A program made the position numbers and the translations under genes. A model generated the notes under the pieces. The model worked only from the letters and a program-made list of their open reading frames with translations. It did not search any database and was not told the origin of the DNA. Shown here piece by piece: positions 35,152-46,463 of a stretch of DNA of 64,000 nucleotides (position 1 is the stretch's first letter; every line of letters begins with the position of its first letter). The stretch spans positions 24,177-88,176 of the forward strand of contig NZ_MCGB01000072.1 in NCBI RefSeq assembly GCF_001699815.1. The letters run 5' to 3'. The stretch comes from Ralstonia pickettii (GTDB taxonomy: Bacteria; Pseudomonadota; Gammaproteobacteria; Burkholderiales; Burkholderiaceae).

Positions 35152-36714
35152 ATGCCGTCAGCCGCCCGCGCTGTACGCACCCGTTCGGTAGCCCGCCATG
35201 CGCGGCTGGCCGTCGGCCTGCTGGCGCTGGCTTCGGCTCATGCTGCGCTGGCCTTCGGCTTCAACGATGTGGCCGCACGCGCCAAGCAACTGGCCGCCAA
35301 GCCTTACCAGGCGCCCGCCGACACCCTGCCGCGCGAACTGCGCGAACTGCGCTACGACCAGTACCGCGAAATCCGCTTCAAGTCCGACCAGGCCTATTGG
35401 CGCCGTGACAAGCTGCCGTTCGAACTCGGCTTCTTCCACGAGGGTTCGTACTACGACCAGCCTGTGAAGATCAACGAGGTGTCGCCCGCCGGCGTGCGCG
35501 AAATCCGCTTCGATCCGCGCCTGTTCGACTACGGCCCGGTCAAGCTCGATCCGAAACAGGTGCAGAAGCTCGGCTTTGCCGGCTTCCGCGTGCACTATCC
35601 GATGAACACGCCCAAGTACAAGGACGAAGTCATCGTGTTCCTGGGCGCGTCGTACTTCCGCGGCATCGGCAAGGGGCAGGTCTACGGCCTGTCCGCGCGC
35701 GGTCTGGCCATCGACACCGCGCTCAATTCGGGCGAGGAATTCCCCCGCTTCACCGATTTCTGGATCGAACGCCCCGCGGTCAACGCCAAGGAACTGACAA
35801 TCTACGCGCTGCTCAACTCGCGCCGCGCCACGGGTGCCTACCGCTTTGTCATCAAGCCGGGCAGCGATACGGCGGTCGACGTGAAGGCGCAGGTGTACAT
35901 GCGCGAAAACGTGAGCAAGCTGGCCATCGCACCGCTCACCAGCATGTTCTTCTTTGGCGAGAATCAGCCGGCGCCTGCGCTGGATTTCCGCCCCGAGGTG
36001 CACGACTCCGACGGCCTGTCGGTGCTTTCCGGCACGGGTGAATGGATCTGGCGTCCGCTGACGAACCCCAAGCGCCTGCTGGTCAGCTCGTTCGGGACGA
36101 CCAATCCGGGCGGCTTCGGCCTGATGCAGCGTGACCGCGCGTTCTCCAGCTACCAGGAAATCGGCGACCGCTATGAACTGCGCCCGAGCGCGTGGGTCGA
36201 GCCCGTCGGCAAATGGGGCGCGGGCCGCGTGGAGCTTGTGCAGATCCCGACGCCCGACGAGACGAACGACAATGTGGTCGCCTACTGGGTGCCCGAGAAC
36301 CCGCCCAAGCCGCATCAGCCGTTCAACCTTGAATACCGCCTGCTGTGGCAGAAGGATGCCGACAAGAAGCCAGCGCTGGCATGGGTTACGCAGACGCGCC
36401 GCTCGCACGGCTGGACCACCAAGCGCCCCGACGAGCGCAAGCCTGACGATACGATCGCCTTCGTGGTCGACTTTGAAGGCCCCGCACTGGCCAAGCTGGC
36501 GCCGAATGCGCCGGTTGAGCCGGTGTTCTCGGCAGATGCCAACGGCAAGATCGAATCGATCTTCGGCCAGCCCAACACCGCGACCGGCGGCTGGCGCGTG
36601 ACCGTGCGCCTCAAGCGGGTCGACGACGACAAACCCGTCGAATTGCGCGGCTACCTGCGCAGCGGCGGCACCGGACTCTCTGAGACGTGGAGCTACCTGT
36701 TACCGCCGGGCTGA
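35152..36714 (+). CDS. opgG: Glucan biosynthesis protein G
   Basis: 520 residues from ATG 35152; a TTG start at 35122 would add ten. Periplasmic protein that shapes the osmoregulated periplasmic glucan backbone made by OpgH. The signal peptide [19 protein letters not shown] is followed by [19 protein letters not shown], the family start, and by [54 protein letters not shown] and [20 protein letters not shown]. Full length. It overlaps or abuts opgH, the normal operon order. Confidence 0.95.
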   Translation: MPSAARAVRTRSVARHARLAVGLLALASAHAALAFGFNDVAARAKQLAAKPYQAPADTLPRELRELRYDQYREIRFKSDQAYWRRDKLPFELGFFHEGSYYDQPVKINEVSPAGVREIRFDPRLFDYGPVKLDPKQVQKLGFAGFRVHYPMNTPKYKDEVIVFLGASYFRGIGKGQVYGLSARGLAIDTALNSGEEFPRFTDFWIERPAVNAKELTIYALLNSRRATGAYRFVIKPGSDTAVDVKAQVYMRENVSKLAIAPLTSMFFFGENQPAPALDFRPEVHDSDGLSVLSGTGEWIWRPLTNPKRLLVSSFGTTNPGGFGLMQRDRAFSSYQEIGDRYELRPSAWVEPVGKWGAGRVELVQIPTPDETNDNVVAYWVPENPPKPHQPFNLEYRLLWQKDADKKPALAWVTQTRRSHGWTTKRPDERKPDDTIAFVVDFEGPALAKLAPNAPVEPVFSADANGKIESIFGQPNTATGGWRVTVRLKRVDDDKPVELRGYLRSGGTGLSETWSYLLPPG

Positions 36715-39275
36715 ACGTGACGACAGCCCAGACTGGCGGTGCTCCCGGCGCCGCCCCCTCCACCAGCCCTGCCACAGCGCAGTCTGTGGCAGACCATTAC
36801 CTTGAAGCGCTGCCGCTGGCGGCCGATGCGCGTGCTGCGCTGCTGCACGACGCGGGCATCACCGCTGGCGACGACGATGCAGCGGCGCTTGCCAAGCTGC
36901 ATCGCGCACTGGCCAGGCTCGACCCGGCGCAGACAACCTCGCTTGACGCCGACGCGCCGGCCTACGCCTCCGTAGGCTCGCGCCTGGATGCCGCCTATGG
37001 CGCCACGCGCGCCAATGCCGCATCGACGGAGCCCACTGCTGAACCGGTACCGCCGCTTGAGCACGATAGCCAGGGCCGCATCCATCTGGATACGGGCCCC
37101 GCACCCGCGCGCCGGTCGATGGTGCCGTGGCCGTGGGTGCTCGGGCCCATCTGGCGCGCGCGCAAGGCCATCGACCGCTGGATGCACGGCGGCCAGAAGC
37201 CGGTGCCGTATGAAGCGCCCGACTCGCCCGACCCGAAAGGCATCTGGCGCTTCGTCGGGGCGCGCCGGCGCCTGACGCTTCTCGCGCTGATGATCGCGCA
37301 GACCATCGCTGCCACCTGGGCGATGAGCACAGTGCTGCCATACCACGGCGCAGATTGGCTCGAAGCCATCATCATCGTGCTGTTTGCGGTGCTGTTCTGC
37401 TGGGTGTCAGCTGGCTTCTGGACGGCCATCACCGGCTTCCTGCTGCTGGCCTTCCACGGCGACCGCTTCGTCATCTCGCGCCGCGCCACGCCCGACGCCA
37501 CGATTCCGGACGATGCGCGCACGGCCATCGTCATGCCGATCTGCAATGAAGATGTGCAGCGCGTGTTCGCGGGGCTGCGCGCGACGTACGAGTCGTTGCA
37601 GCGCACGGGACACCTGGAGCACTTCGACTTCTTCGTGCTGTCGGACTCCGGCGACCCGGACATCCGCACGGCAGAAGCCGACGCATGGCTGCACATCTGC
37701 CGCGCGCTCGATGGTTTCGGCCGCATCTTCTACCGCTGGCGCCGCCACCGCGTGAAGCGCAAGAGCGGCAACATCGACGATTTCTGCCGGCGCTGGGGCG
37801 GCAAATACCGCTACATGATCGTGCTCGACGCCGACAGCGTGATGAGCGGCGATTGCCTGACGCGCCTCGTGCAGTTGATGGAAGGCGCGCCAAGCGCGGG
37901 CATCATCCAGACCGCGCCGCGCGCCGCCGGCCGCGACACGCTGTATGCGCGTATCCAGCAATTCGCCACGCGCGTGTACGGGCCGCTGTTCACCGCTGGC
38001 CTGCACTACTGGCAACTCGGCGAGTCGCACTACTGGGGCCACAACGCCATCATCCGGCTAGACCCGTTCATCAAGCACTGCGCGCTGGCGCCGATTCCGG
38101 GCAAGGGCTCGCTTTCCGGCGAGATCATGTCGCACGACTTTGTCGAAGCCGCGCTGATGCGGCGCGCCGGCTGGGCCGTGTGGATCGCCTACGACCTCGA
38201 CGGCAGCTACGAAGAAATGCCGCCCAACCTGCTCGACGAGCTGGGCCGCGACCGCCGCTGGTGCCACGGCAACCTCATGAACTTCCGCCTGTTCGGCGCG
38301 CCGGGCTTTCACCGTGTGCACCGCGCGGTGTTCATCACCGGCGTGATGGCGTATCTGTCGGCGCCGCTGTGGTTCCTGTTTCTGATCCTGTCGACGGCCC
38401 TGCTGGCCAAGCACACGCTGATCGCGCCGGAATACTTCACGCAGCCCCGCCAGCTCTTCCCGATCTGGCCGGAGTGGCATCCGGAAAAAGCCGCCGCGCT
38501 GTTTTCCGCCACCGCCACCGTGCTGTTCCTGCCGAAGATCCTGAGCGTGCTCGTCCTGTGGGCGCAGGGGCCGAAACGCTTTGGCGGGGCGATCCACCTG
38601 GCGTTGTCGATGGCAATCGAGGCGGTGTTCTCGGTGCTGGCCGCGCCGGTGCGCATGCTGTTCCACACGCGCTTTGTGACGGCCGCGTTCCTCGGCTGGA
38701 AGGTGCACTGGAAGTCGCCGCCGCGCGAAGATGCACAGACGCATTGGAGCGACGCCGTACGCCGCCACGGCCTGCACACCGTCATCGGCATCGTTTGGGC
38801 CGCCATCGTGTATTGGCTGAACCCGAGCTTCCTTTGGTGGCTGTCGCCCGTGGTCGGCGCGCTGATCGTGTCGATTCCGCTGTCCGTGTTCTCCAGCCGC
38901 GTGAGCCTGGGCCGCCGCATGCGGCGCCTGCGCCTGTTCATGATTCCCGAGGAAGTGCGCCCGCCGCGTGAGTTGCGCGCCACGCGCAAGCACCTGCGCA
39001 ATGCGCCGCCGATGCCGGATTTCCGCCAAGCCGTGGTCGACCCCGTCACCAACGCGCTGATGTGCGCGATCGGCACGGCGCGCTTTCCGCACGACCGGCG
39101 CTTGGTTGCCGTGCGTGAGGCGCATGTGCGCCATGCGTTGGAGGTTGGCCCGGACAAGCTCACGGGCAAGCAGAAGCTGGTGTTGCTGTCCGATCCATTC
39201 TCCTTGTCGGCACTGCACCTGGCGGTGTGGTCGTCACCTGCACAGCGTGCGGCCTGGGAAGCTGCACAGGGCTGA
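36687..39275 (+). CDS. opgH: Glucans biosynthesis glucosyltransferase H
   Basis: 862 residues from GTG 36687 (28-base overlap with opgG); GTG 36717 is an alternative that removes ten residues. Inner-membrane GT2 enzyme that polymerises the glucan chain from UDP-glucose. Transmembrane segments are near 195-245 and in the C-terminal third. The catalytic part contains [17 protein letters not shown], the metal-binding [28 protein letters not shown] and [11 protein letters not shown] (the RxxRW-type box). The N-terminal 150 residues are Ala/Pro-rich and variable. Confidence 0.95.
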   Translation: MELPVTAGLNVTTAQTGGAPGAAPSTSPATAQSVADHYLEALPLAADARAALLHDAGITAGDDDAAALAKLHRALARLDPAQTTSLDADAPAYASVGSRLDAAYGATRANAASTEPTAEPVPPLEHDSQGRIHLDTGPAPARRSMVPWPWVLGPIWRARKAIDRWMHGGQKPVPYEAPDSPDPKGIWRFVGARRRLTLLALMIAQTIAATWAMSTVLPYHGADWLEAIIIVLFAVLFCWVSAGFWTAITGFLLLAFHGDRFVISRRATPDATIPDDARTAIVMPICNEDVQRVFAGLRATYESLQRTGHLEHFDFFVLSDSGDPDIRTAEADAWLHICRALDGFGRIFYRWRRHRVKRKSGNIDDFCRRWGGKYRYMIVLDADSVMSGDCLTRLVQLMEGAPSAGIIQTAPRAAGRDTLYARIQQFATRVYGPLFTAGLHYWQLGESHYWGHNAIIRLDPFIKHCALAPIPGKGSLSGEIMSHDFVEAALMRRAGWAVWIAYDLDGSYEEMPPNLLDELGRDRRWCHGNLMNFRLFGAPGFHRVHRAVFITGVMAYLSAPLWFLFLILSTALLAKHTLIAPEYFTQPRQLFPIWPEWHPEKAAALFSATATVLFLPKILSVLVLWAQGPKRFGGAIHLALSMAIEAVFSVLAAPVRMLFHTRFVTAAFLGWKVHWKSPPREDAQTHWSDAVRRHGLHTVIGIVWAAIVYWLNPSFLWWLSPVVGALIVSIPLSVFSSRVSLGRRMRRLRLFMIPEEVRPPRELRATRKHLRNAPPMPDFRQAVVDPVTNALMCAIGTARFPHDRRLVAVREAHVRHALEVGPDKLTGKQKLVLLSDPFSLSALHLAVWSSPAQRAAWEAAQG

Positions 39276-39300
39276 ACGCGCCACCCCACTTGAAGTGCCG

Positions 39301-39333
39301 CGCCCCACCAGCGTCTTGCCGGTGGGGCGTTTT
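39301..39333 (+). terminator. opgGH terminator
   Basis: A 9-base stem CGCCCCACC / GGTGGGGCG with an 11-base loop and TTTT, 26 bases after the opgH stop. Confidence 0.85.
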
Positions 39334-39465
39334 ACTTCCCGTTACATCCGTAGGATTTGCGTATCACCTGAAGCGCCCAACGGTTCATAGAATGGCATCA
39401 CGAACTTGATACACGAAGTCGACGGCACAGTAGCCCCCGGCCTCGCAACCGTAAGGAGAAGCATC

Positions 39466-39789
39466 ATGAAACGCACACTGCTCGCATTCGTTCTGGGTGG
39501 CGCCGCGCTGTGCGCCTCGACGGCGGCGCTGGCGCATGTGGATGTCGGCGTGGCGATCGGCGTGCCTGCGCCGGTGTATGTGGCCCCGGCACCTGTCTAT
39601 GCACCCCCGCCCGTGGTATATCGCCCTGCCCCGGTCTATGCCCCGGCCCCGGTGATCTATGGCGGCTACTATCGTGACCGCGACGACTGGCGTGAGCGCG
39701 AATGGCGCCGCCACGAGTGGCGCGAACGCGAATGGCACGAACACGAAGGGCACCACGATCACGGCTGGCACCGCGGCTGGGACCGCTAA
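39466..39789 (+). CDS. Exported Pro/Tyr- and Trp/Arg/His-rich repeat protein
   Basis: 107 residues. Signal peptide MKRTLLAFVLGGAALCASTA ending ALA-H. The mature part has VPAPVYVAPAP / PVYAPPPVVY repeats (about 32-65), then a WREREWRRHEWREREW repeat and a His-rich tail (HEGHHDHGWH) that could bind metal. AAGGAGAAGC precedes the ATG. No catalytic family; the composition resembles small envelope proteins common in Burkholderiales. A strong terminator follows. Confidence 0.85.
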   Translation: MKRTLLAFVLGGAALCASTAALAHVDVGVAIGVPAPVYVAPAPVYAPPPVVYRPAPVYAPAPVIYGGYYRDRDDWREREWRRHEWREREWHEHEGHHDHGWHRGWDR

Positions 39790-39817
39790 CGCCTAGCGGC
39801 AACAGGCAGCTACATCG

Positions 39818-39853
39818 GCAACGGGCCGCTCACACGAGCGGCCCGTTGCTTTT
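39818..39853 (+). terminator. Terminator after the repeat protein gene
   Basis: A perfect 14-base stem GCAACGGGCCGCTC / GAGCGGCCCGTTGC with an ACAC loop and a T4 tail. Confidence 0.9.
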
Positions 39854-39951
39854 GTACGCTCGAATGCCCGCGCAATCTGCAAACCGACCTATGCTGACGT
39901 AGTGGCCCCCTGCAATCCCGCCGCCGGCCGCACAGCACACGGGAGGACGCC

Positions 39952-40440
39952 ATGTCGATCTCCAGCACCCTCGACGGCTGCCTGCGCAGCAAGGGCTGCC
40001 TGTACGAGGTGATTCGCCATCCGCATACCCATACCAGCACGGAGACCGCGCAGTCTGCACATGTCCCGGGCGACCGTCTGGCCAAGACGCTGCTGCTCGA
40101 AGACAAGCTCGGCTATGTCGCGGCCGTGTTGCCATCGACGTATCACCTGCATCTGTCGGAATTGCAAAAGGAAACTGGCCGCCTGGACCTGACACTGGCC
40201 GATGAATCCGAGTTGCGCGAAGTCTTTCGGGACTGCGATGCTGGCGCCGTACCACCCGTTGGCATGGCTTACGGCATGCCCACCTACATCGACAGCAGTC
40301 TGATGGCCCACGGCGACGTCTACTTCGAAGCCGGCGACCACGAAAATGTCGTGCATATGGACATGGATCAGTTCATGGCTTTAATGCGCGACGCCAAGCC
40401 CGGACACTTCGCGTATCGCATGCAGGGCATGCTCTTCTGA
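39952..40440 (+). CDS. YbaK/ProX-type aminoacyl-tRNA deacylase domain protein
   Basis: 162 residues, a free-standing editing domain. The family blocks are LAKTLLLEDKLGYVAAVLPS, with the catalytic-pocket Lys, and GAVPPVGMAYGMPTYIDSSL, where the GxxxPxG segment is typical. Such proteins hydrolyse mischarged tRNAs (for example Cys- or Ala-tRNA(Pro)). CGGGAGGACGCC precedes the ATG. The next gene, a CDGSH protein, begins 9 bases after its stop, so the two are co-transcribed. The exact mischarged substrate cannot be read here. Confidence 0.85.
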   Translation: MSISSTLDGCLRSKGCLYEVIRHPHTHTSTETAQSAHVPGDRLAKTLLLEDKLGYVAAVLPSTYHLHLSELQKETGRLDLTLADESELREVFRDCDAGAVPPVGMAYGMPTYIDSSLMAHGDVYFEAGDHENVVHMDMDQFMALMRDAKPGHFAYRMQGMLF

Positions 40441-40449
40441 GGACCCGCC

Positions 40450-40674
40450 ATGGCAGACGACGTTGTCATCACGGTCCGCAACAACGGGCCGTACCATATC
40501 AAGGGAACCTTCCGGGTCGCCACCCAGGGCGGGCGCGAGTTGGCCGTAGAAGAAGGCCAGGCATGGCTGTGCCGCTGCGGGCACTCCTTGAACAAGCCGT
40601 TCTGTGACGGGTCGCACAAGCGCGTCGAGTTTGACAGCAACCTCGACGCGCCTGTGCCCGATGCGCCTGCTTAA
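40450..40674 (+). CDS. CDGSH-type iron-sulfur protein
   Basis: 74 residues. The cluster motif [19 protein letters not shown] fits CxCx2(S/T)x3PxCDGxH, the 3-Cys/1-His ligand set of mitoNEET-type [2Fe-2S] proteins. A short beta-rich N-terminus ([17 protein letters not shown]) precedes it. Ribosome site GAGGAC overlaps the end of the upstream gene. Its stop overlaps the convergent ettA stop (TTAA). Confidence 0.9.
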   Translation: MADDVVITVRNNGPYHIKGTFRVATQGGRELAVEEGQAWLCRCGHSLNKPFCDGSHKRVEFDSNLDAPVPDAPA

Positions 40675-42338
40675 CGCGTAACGGGCTTGTAGCGGATACG
40701 CTTGGGCTTCGCGCCTTCTTCGCCCAGACGCTTCTTCTTGTCGGCTTCGTATTCCTGATAGTTGCCCGGGAAGAACTCGACGTGCGAATCGCCTTCGAAC
40801 GCGATGATGTGCGTGGCGATGCGATCGAGGAACCAGCGATCGTGCGAAATCACCATCACGCAGCCCGCGAACTCGAGCAGCGCGTCTTCCAGCGCACGCA
40901 GCGTTTCCACGTCCAGGTCGTTTGACGGCTCATCGAGCAGCAGCACATTGCCGCCCGAGATGAGCGTCTTGGCCAAGTGCAGGCGCCCGCGCTCGCCGCC
41001 AGACAACGTGCCGACGTGCTTTTGCTGATCGCCACCCTTGAAGTTGAAGCGGCCGATGTAGGCACGCGATGGCGTCTCATACCGGCCAACCGTGAGGATG
41101 TCGGAACCGTTCGAAATCTCTTCGAAGACAGTCTTGTCTGCGGAAAGCGCATCGCGGCTCTGGTCAACGTAAGCCAGCTTGACCGTCGGGCCGATCTTGA
41201 TGGTGCCCGAATCCGGCTGCTCCTTGCCCGTGATCATGCGGAAGAGCGTCGACTTACCGGCGCCGTTCGGGCCAATGATGCCGACGATGGCGCCCGGCGG
41301 AATCGTAAAGCTGAGGTTGTCGATCAGCAGGCGATCGCCATAGCTCTTGCTGACGTTCTGGAACTCGATGACTTCATTGCCTAGACGCTCGCCGGCCGGG
41401 ATGAAGATTTCCTGCGTCTCGTTGCGCTTCTGGTATTCCTGGCTGTTCAACTCGTCAAAGCGGGCCAGACGCGCCTTCGACTTGGCCTGACGGCCCTTCG
41501 GATTCTGGCGCACCCATTCGAGCTCTTTCTTTAGCGCTTTCTGGCGCGCCGATTCGCTCGACTCTTCCTGCTTCAGGCGCGTCTCTTTCTGATCGAGCCA
41601 GGAGCTGTAATTGCCCTTCCAGGGGATGCCGTGGCCGCGGTCGAGTTCGAGAATCCACTCGGCGGCGTTGTCGAGGAAGTAGCGGTCGTGGGTCACAGCC
41701 ACAACGGTGCCGGGGAAGCGCGTGAGGAACTGCTCGAGCCAGTCCACGGATTCCGCATCCAGATGGTTGGTCGGCTCGTCGAGCAGCAGCATGTCGGGGC
41801 GCGACAGCAGCAGCTTGCACAGCGCGACACGACGCTTTTCACCGCCCGAGAGATGCTCGATCTTCGCGTCCCACGGCGGCAAGCGCAGTGCGTCGGCGGC
41901 AATTTCGAGCTGCAGTTCCACGTTGTCACCGGCACCGGCGGCAATGATGGCTTCCAGGCGCGCCTGTTCTTCGGCGAGCTTGTCGAAGTCGGCACCTTCC
42001 TCGGCGTATGCCGCGTAGATGGCTTCGAGCTGCTTTTGCGCATCCATCACTTCGCCCAGGCCGCTCTCGACTTCTTCGCGCACCGTCTTGGCGGGATCGA
42101 GCTGCGGCTCCTGCGGTAAGTAGCCGATGTTGAGGTTGGGCATCGGCGTGGCTTCGCCTTCGATGTCCTTGTCGAGGCCGGCCATGATCTTGAGCACGGT
42201 CGACTTGCCGGAGCCGTTCAAGCCCAGCACCCCGATCTTGGCGCCGGGGAAGAACGACAGCGAGATGTCCTTGAGAATCTGGCGCTTGGGCGGAACGATC
42301 TTGCCCACGCGGTTCATGGTGAAAACGTACTGTGACAT
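40671..42338 (-). CDS. ettA: Energy-dependent translational throttle protein EttA (ABC-F)
   Basis: 555 residues, typical length. Two ABC domains without membrane segments: Walker [10 protein letters not shown] and GPNGAGKST, signatures LSGGEKRRV and LSGGERGRL, Walker [12 protein letters not shown] and [11 protein letters not shown]. The inter-domain linker (PtIM), near residues 242-320, contains [18 protein letters not shown]. It binds the ribosomal E site and gates the first peptide bond according to ATP/ADP. It starts [20 protein letters not shown], as in the family. Confidence 0.96.
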   Translation of the reverse strand: MSQYVFTMNRVGKIVPPKRQILKDISLSFFPGAKIGVLGLNGSGKSTVLKIMAGLDKDIEGEATPMPNLNIGYLPQEPQLDPAKTVREEVESGLGEVMDAQKQLEAIYAAYAEEGADFDKLAEEQARLEAIIAAGAGDNVELQLEIAADALRLPPWDAKIEHLSGGEKRRVALCKLLLSRPDMLLLDEPTNHLDAESVDWLEQFLTRFPGTVVAVTHDRYFLDNAAEWILELDRGHGIPWKGNYSSWLDQKETRLKQEESSESARQKALKKELEWVRQNPKGRQAKSKARLARFDELNSQEYQKRNETQEIFIPAGERLGNEVIEFQNVSKSYGDRLLIDNLSFTIPPGAIVGIIGPNGAGKSTLFRMITGKEQPDSGTIKIGPTVKLAYVDQSRDALSADKTVFEEISNGSDILTVGRYETPSRAYIGRFNFKGGDQQKHVGTLSGGERGRLHLAKTLISGGNVLLLDEPSNDLDVETLRALEDALLEFAGCVMVISHDRWFLDRIATHIIAFEGDSHVEFFPGNYQEYEADKKKRLGEEGAKPKRIRYKPVTR

Positions 42339-42430
42339 GGCGGAATTGCGGGGGGAAACGCAGAAATGGGGAATCCGGCGAGTTTAACAAAGCCGGGGCA
42401 CGGCAAGCCCAGGGCTCAAGGCCGCTCGAG

Positions 42431-42462
42431 CAAAAGAAAAGGCGCCCACCAGGGGCGCCCTT
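42431..42462 (-). terminator. cyo operon terminator
   Basis: On the - strand, AAGGGCGCCCC...GGGCGCCTT forms a GC-rich stem ending in TTTTCTTTT, 25 bases after the cyoD stop. Confidence 0.8.
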
Positions 42463-42486
42463 CCGATGCAGCAGCAGGCTGGCTCG

Positions 42487-42855
42487 TTACATCGTCATCA
42501 TGTTGGCGTTCATGTTATGCATGACCCACAGCGAGCCGACAACGACGATCGCCAGGATCAGCAGCGTGAACAGGAAAGCCATCACGTTCCAGCGCTGGGC
42601 GGACGAGCCGTCCAAGTGCAGGAAATAGATCAGGTGCACGACGATCTGCACGACCGCCAGGGCCATCACCGTCACCAGCACCGTCTGGTGCGAGTACCCG
42701 CCGTCCATCACCATCTTGAACGGGATGGCCGTCAGGATCACCGCCAGCACGAAGCCGATCAGGTAGCCCTTGACGGTGGCATGGCCGGCGCCGCCGGCTG
42801 CATGACCGTGATCCTCGCCGTGGGCGATGGCGGATGTTGCGTTGGTCTGTTCCAT
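42487..42855 (-). CDS. cyoD: Cytochrome bo3 quinol oxidase subunit IV
   Basis: 122 residues. Three transmembrane helices (GYLIGFVLAVILTAIPFKMV, VLVTVMALAVVQIVVHLIYF, VMAFLFTLLILAIVVVGSLW) and the subunit IV pattern HLIYFLHLDGSS. A His-rich N-terminus precedes helix 1. The start ATG overlaps the cyoC stop by one base (TAATG). It is the last gene before the terminator, and no cyoE (heme O synthase) follows here. Confidence 0.95.
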   Translation of the reverse strand: MEQTNATSAIAHGEDHGHAAGGAGHATVKGYLIGFVLAVILTAIPFKMVMDGGYSHQTVLVTVMALAVVQIVVHLIYFLHLDGSSAQRWNVMAFLFTLLILAIVVVGSLWVMHNMNANMMTM

Positions 42856-43484
42856 TACATCGCTCCCAGCAGATAGACGACGGTAAACACACCGATCCAC
42901 ACCACGTCCAAGAAGTGCCAGAACAGGCTCAGGCACGACAGTCGAGTCGATTGGGTCGGAGTCAGGCCTTTGGCACCGATCTGCCACATCAGGACGATGA
43001 TCCACAGCATGCCGCTCGCCACGTGCAGGCCGTGCGTGCCGACCAGCAGGAAGAACGACGACAGGAATGCGCTGCGGCTCGGGCCGGCGCCTTCTGCGAT
43101 CAGGTGGTGGAACTCGTTGATTTCCATGCCGACGAACGCGGCGCCCAGCAGCAGCGTGATGCCCAGCCACAGCATCACTTGATCCTTGCGGCCGTTCTGC
43201 AGGCTGATCATCACCATGCCGTAGGTGATGGACGACACCAGCAGGATGCCGGTTTCGATCGCCACGTACGACAGATCGAAGAGTTCCTTGCCAGTCGGGC
43301 CGCCGGCCGTTGCACCGCGCAGGACGCAGAACGTGGCAAACAGCGACGCGAAGATGATCAAGTCGCTCATCAGGTACACCCAGAAGCCGAAGACCTTGGT
43401 GTCTGCAGCATCGTGGTGGTGCGCATGGTCATGCGCGTGGTCGTGGCCGTGCGCGGCGTGACCGTCTAGAACATTGGAAGCCAT
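42855..43484 (-). CDS. cyoC: Cytochrome bo3 quinol oxidase subunit III
   Basis: 209 residues with five transmembrane helices. A His-rich N-terminus ([17 protein letters not shown]) precedes [20 protein letters not shown], the subunit III start. Other blocks: [39 protein letters not shown] and [20 protein letters not shown]. Three bases separate it from cyoB, and it overlaps cyoD by one. Confidence 0.96.
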   Translation of the reverse strand: MASNVLDGHAAHGHDHAHDHAHHHDAADTKVFGFWVYLMSDLIIFASLFATFCVLRGATAGGPTGKELFDLSYVAIETGILLVSSITYGMVMISLQNGRKDQVMLWLGITLLLGAAFVGMEINEFHHLIAEGAGPSRSAFLSSFFLLVGTHGLHVASGMLWIIVLMWQIGAKGLTPTQSTRLSCLSLFWHFLDVVWIGVFTVVYLLGAM

Positions 43485-43487
43485 GGT

Positions 43488-45473
43488 TTAAGCCTGCGAA
43501 CCGATACGTTGGAAGTAGGCCGACTCGGTCTCGTGAACCTCGTGAGCGGGCACGTAGTAATCGATGTCGTCGTTGTTGCTGCGGAGGATGAAGCTGCCGA
43601 TCATGCCGACCAGACCCAGCACGGCCATCCACCAGATGTGCCAGATCAGCGCGAAGCCCATCACGATCGAGAACATGCCGATGAAGAAGCCGGCGCCGGT
43701 GTTCTTCGGCATGTGGATCTTTTCGTAGCTCGGTGCGACCTGCGTCAGCACCTCGCCGCGCGCCTTCATGTCGGCAAAGGCGTCGATGTCACGGATGACC
43801 GGCACGCGGGCGAAGTTGTAGTGCGCCGGCGGCGACGACGTCGCCCACTCCAGCGTGCGACCGCCCCACGGATCGCCCGTCAGGTCGGCCAGCGCATGAC
43901 GGTTGCGGACGCTCACGAAGATCTGGATGAGCTGCGAAGCGATGCCGCAGGCGATGATCGCGGCGCCGATCACGGCAACGATCAGCCACGGCTGCCATGC
44001 CGGGTTGTCGGTATGGTTCAGACGACGCGTCATGCCCATGAAGCCGAGCACGTACAGCGGCATGAAGGCGGTGTAGAAGCCCACGAACCAGCACCAGAAG
44101 GCGCGCTTGCCCCACTTCTCGTCCAGCTTGAAGCCGAAGGCCTTCGGGAACCAGTACGTGATACCAGCCAGGTAACCGAACACCACGCCGCCGATGATGG
44201 TGTTGTGGAAGTGAGCGATCAGGAACAGGCTGTTGTGCAGCAGGAAGTCGGCGCCCGGCACAGCCAGCAGCACGCCGGTCATCCCGCCGATCACGAAGGT
44301 GATCATGAAGCCGATCGTCCACAGCATCATTGAGTTCAGCTCGACGCGGCCGCGGTACATCGTGAACAGCCAGTTGAAGATCTTCACGCCCGTCGGGATC
44401 GAGATGATCATCGTCGCGATACCGAAAAACGCGTTGACGTTCGCACCCGAGCCCATGGTGAAGAAGTGGTGCAGCCACACCAGGAACGACAGCACGGTGA
44501 TACCGGCGGTCGCCCACACCATCGACGTGTAGCCGAAGAGCTTCTTGCGCGAGAACGTCGAGACGATTTCCGAGAACATGCCGAAGGCCGGCAGGATCAG
44601 GATGTACACCTCGGGGTGGCCCCAGATCCAGATCAGGTTCACGTACAGCATGGCGTTACCGCCGCCGCCGTTCGTGAAGAAGTGCATGTCCAGGTAGCGG
44701 TCGGCACCCAGCAGTGCCAGCGCCACGGTCAGCACCGGGAAGGCAGCCACGATCAGGATGTTGGCGCACAGGGCGGTCCAGGTGAAGATCGGCATGCGCA
44801 TCAGCGTCATGCCCGGCGCGCGCATCTTGAAGATGGTCGCGACGAAGTTCACGCCGGTCAGCAATGTCCCGAGGCCCGATATCTGCAAGGCCCAGATGTA
44901 GTAATCGACCCCCACGCCCGGGCTGTAGGCCAGCTCCGACAGCGGCGGGTACGCCAGCCAGCCGGTGCGAGCGAATTCGCCCACGCCCAGCGACACGTTG
45001 ATCAGCACCACACCTGCAGCAGCCAGCCAGAACGACAGCGTGTTCAGGAACGGAAATGCCACGTCGCGCGCGCCGATCTGCAGCGGCACGATCAGGTTGA
45101 TCAGGCCCGTCATGAGCGGCATGGCCATGAAGAAAATCATGATCACGCCGTGCGCGGTAAAGATCTGGTCGTAGTGCTCAGGCGGCAGATAGCCGGCACC
45201 GCCGCCCGAGGCAACCGCCAGTTGCGAGCGCATCATGATGGCGTCGGCAAAGCCGCGCAGCAGCATCACGATGGCCAGAATGCAGTACATCACGCCGATC
45301 TTCTTGTGGTCGACCGAGGTGATCCACTCATTCCAGAGATAGGTCCACTTCTTGAGATAGGTGATCAGGCCGAACAGGCCCGCGCCACCCAGCAGAATGG
45401 CCGACACCGTCACGACCACGATGGGCTCGTGCAGCGGAATGGCCTCCAGACTCAACTTGCCAAACATCGTCAA
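43488..45473 (-). CDS. cyoB: Cytochrome bo3 quinol oxidase subunit I
   Basis: 661 residues, heme-copper oxidase catalytic subunit with about 15 helices. Contains heme and CuB ligand regions ([36 protein letters not shown] with the His-Tyr pair; [28 protein letters not shown]) and D/K channel residues. It reduces O2 to water with ubiquinol and pumps protons across the inner membrane. It is second in cyoABCD. Confidence 0.97.
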   Translation of the reverse strand: MTMFGKLSLEAIPLHEPIVVVTVSAILLGGAGLFGLITYLKKWTYLWNEWITSVDHKKIGVMYCILAIVMLLRGFADAIMMRSQLAVASGGGAGYLPPEHYDQIFTAHGVIMIFFMAMPLMTGLINLIVPLQIGARDVAFPFLNTLSFWLAAAGVVLINVSLGVGEFARTGWLAYPPLSELAYSPGVGVDYYIWALQISGLGTLLTGVNFVATIFKMRAPGMTLMRMPIFTWTALCANILIVAAFPVLTVALALLGADRYLDMHFFTNGGGGNAMLYVNLIWIWGHPEVYILILPAFGMFSEIVSTFSRKKLFGYTSMVWATAGITVLSFLVWLHHFFTMGSGANVNAFFGIATMIISIPTGVKIFNWLFTMYRGRVELNSMMLWTIGFMITFVIGGMTGVLLAVPGADFLLHNSLFLIAHFHNTIIGGVVFGYLAGITYWFPKAFGFKLDEKWGKRAFWCWFVGFYTAFMPLYVLGFMGMTRRLNHTDNPAWQPWLIVAVIGAAIIACGIASQLIQIFVSVRNRHALADLTGDPWGGRTLEWATSSPPAHYNFARVPVIRDIDAFADMKARGEVLTQVAPSYEKIHMPKNTGAGFFIGMFSIVMGFALIWHIWWMAVLGLVGMIGSFILRSNNDDIDYYVPAHEVHETESAYFQRIGSQA

Positions 45474-45476
45474 CTC

Positions 45477-46463
45477 CTAGGAATTCTTGGCCGCGCTCTT
45501 GGGCGCAGGCAGGGCGGACTGCACCGGCAGCGGACGCGTTGCCGCCTCAGCCGTGGCCGTCGTGCAGTTGGCGCCTTCGAGCGCCTCGTCGAGCGTCAGG
45601 ACCTTCTCCCCTTCGCCCATCTTGTCCATGTATTTGTGCAGGATGCTGTGATACAGCGACGGGTCGACCGATGCATACGCCGCCGGCGGCACCTTCTCGC
45701 TCGGCTTGGACAGCTCGGCGTAGCCTTCCTTGGTCAGGTTCTGCGACGAGGCGCGAACCTGCTTGACCCAGGCGTCGAACTCTTCGTTCGTCATGGCCGT
45801 GGCCTTGAACTTCATGCCTGTGAAGCCCGAGCCGCTGTAGTTCGACGACATGCCGTCAAACACGCCGGTCTCGTTGGCGATCAGGTGCAGCTTGGTCTGC
45901 ATGCCCGCCATGGCGTACACCTGGCTGCCCAGTTGCGGGATGAAGAACGCGTTCATCACCGTGTCGGACGTGATCTTGAAGTTGATCGGGGTGTTGGCCG
46001 GGAATGCGAGCTGGTTGACCGTCGCGATCTTCAGTTCCGGATAGATGAACAGCCACTTCCAGTCGAGCGAGACAGCCTCGACCGTGATGGGCTTCACATC
46101 CGATTCGATCGGCTTGTACGGATCGAGCGCGTGCGTGGACTTATAGGTGATCACGCCCAACACGATGATGATCAGGCACGGGATCAGCCACACCACGGCC
46201 TCGATGGCGTTGGAGTGCGACCAGTCGGGCTCGTAGCGAGCCTTGGTGTTGGACGCGCGGTACTTCCACGCAAACACCAGCGTCAGCACGATCACGGGAA
46301 TGACGACCAGCAGCATCAGGCCGGTCGCCACCAGGATCAGCGTCTTTTCTTCAGCCGCAATCATCCCCTTCGGGTCCAGGACCGTCAGGTTGCAGCCCGC
46401 AAGCAGGAGCGGGAGGCTTGCGGCGAAGAGCCGCTTCATATGTGGAACGAGTGTGTTCTTCAT
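45477..46463 (-). CDS. cyoA: Cytochrome bo3 quinol oxidase subunit II
   Basis: 328 residues; an internal ATG at 46439 is a second possible start. Lipoprotein signal with LLLAGC, then two transmembrane helices (LILVATGLMLLVVIPVIVLT and AVVWLIPCLIIIVLGVITYK) and a periplasmic cupredoxin-like domain (ITVEAVSLDWKWLFIYPELK) without the CuA ligands, as expected for quinol oxidases. First gene of the operon. The C-terminal tail is Ala/Pro-rich. Confidence 0.96.
   Translation of the reverse strand: MKNTLVPHMKRLFAASLPLLLAGCNLTVLDPKGMIAAEEKTLILVATGLMLLVVIPVIVLTLVFAWKYRASNTKARYEPDWSHSNAIEAVVWLIPCLIIIVLGVITYKSTHALDPYKPIESDVKPITVEAVSLDWKWLFIYPELKIATVNQLAFPANTPINFKITSDTVMNAFFIPQLGSQVYAMAGMQTKLHLIANETGVFDGMSSNYSGSGFTGMKFKATAMTNEEFDAWVKQVRASSQNLTKEGYAELSKPSEKVPPAAYASVDPSLYHSILHKYMDKMGEGEKVLTLDEALEGANCTTATAEAATRPLPVQSALPAPKSAAKNS

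Noticed and set aside
39466..39789. Repeats in the Pro/Tyr and Trp/Arg-rich gene considered as a CRISPR-like or minisatellite array
   Set aside because: Repeats are short, coding and irregular; no spacers or cas genes. No CRISPR array was seen anywhere in the window.
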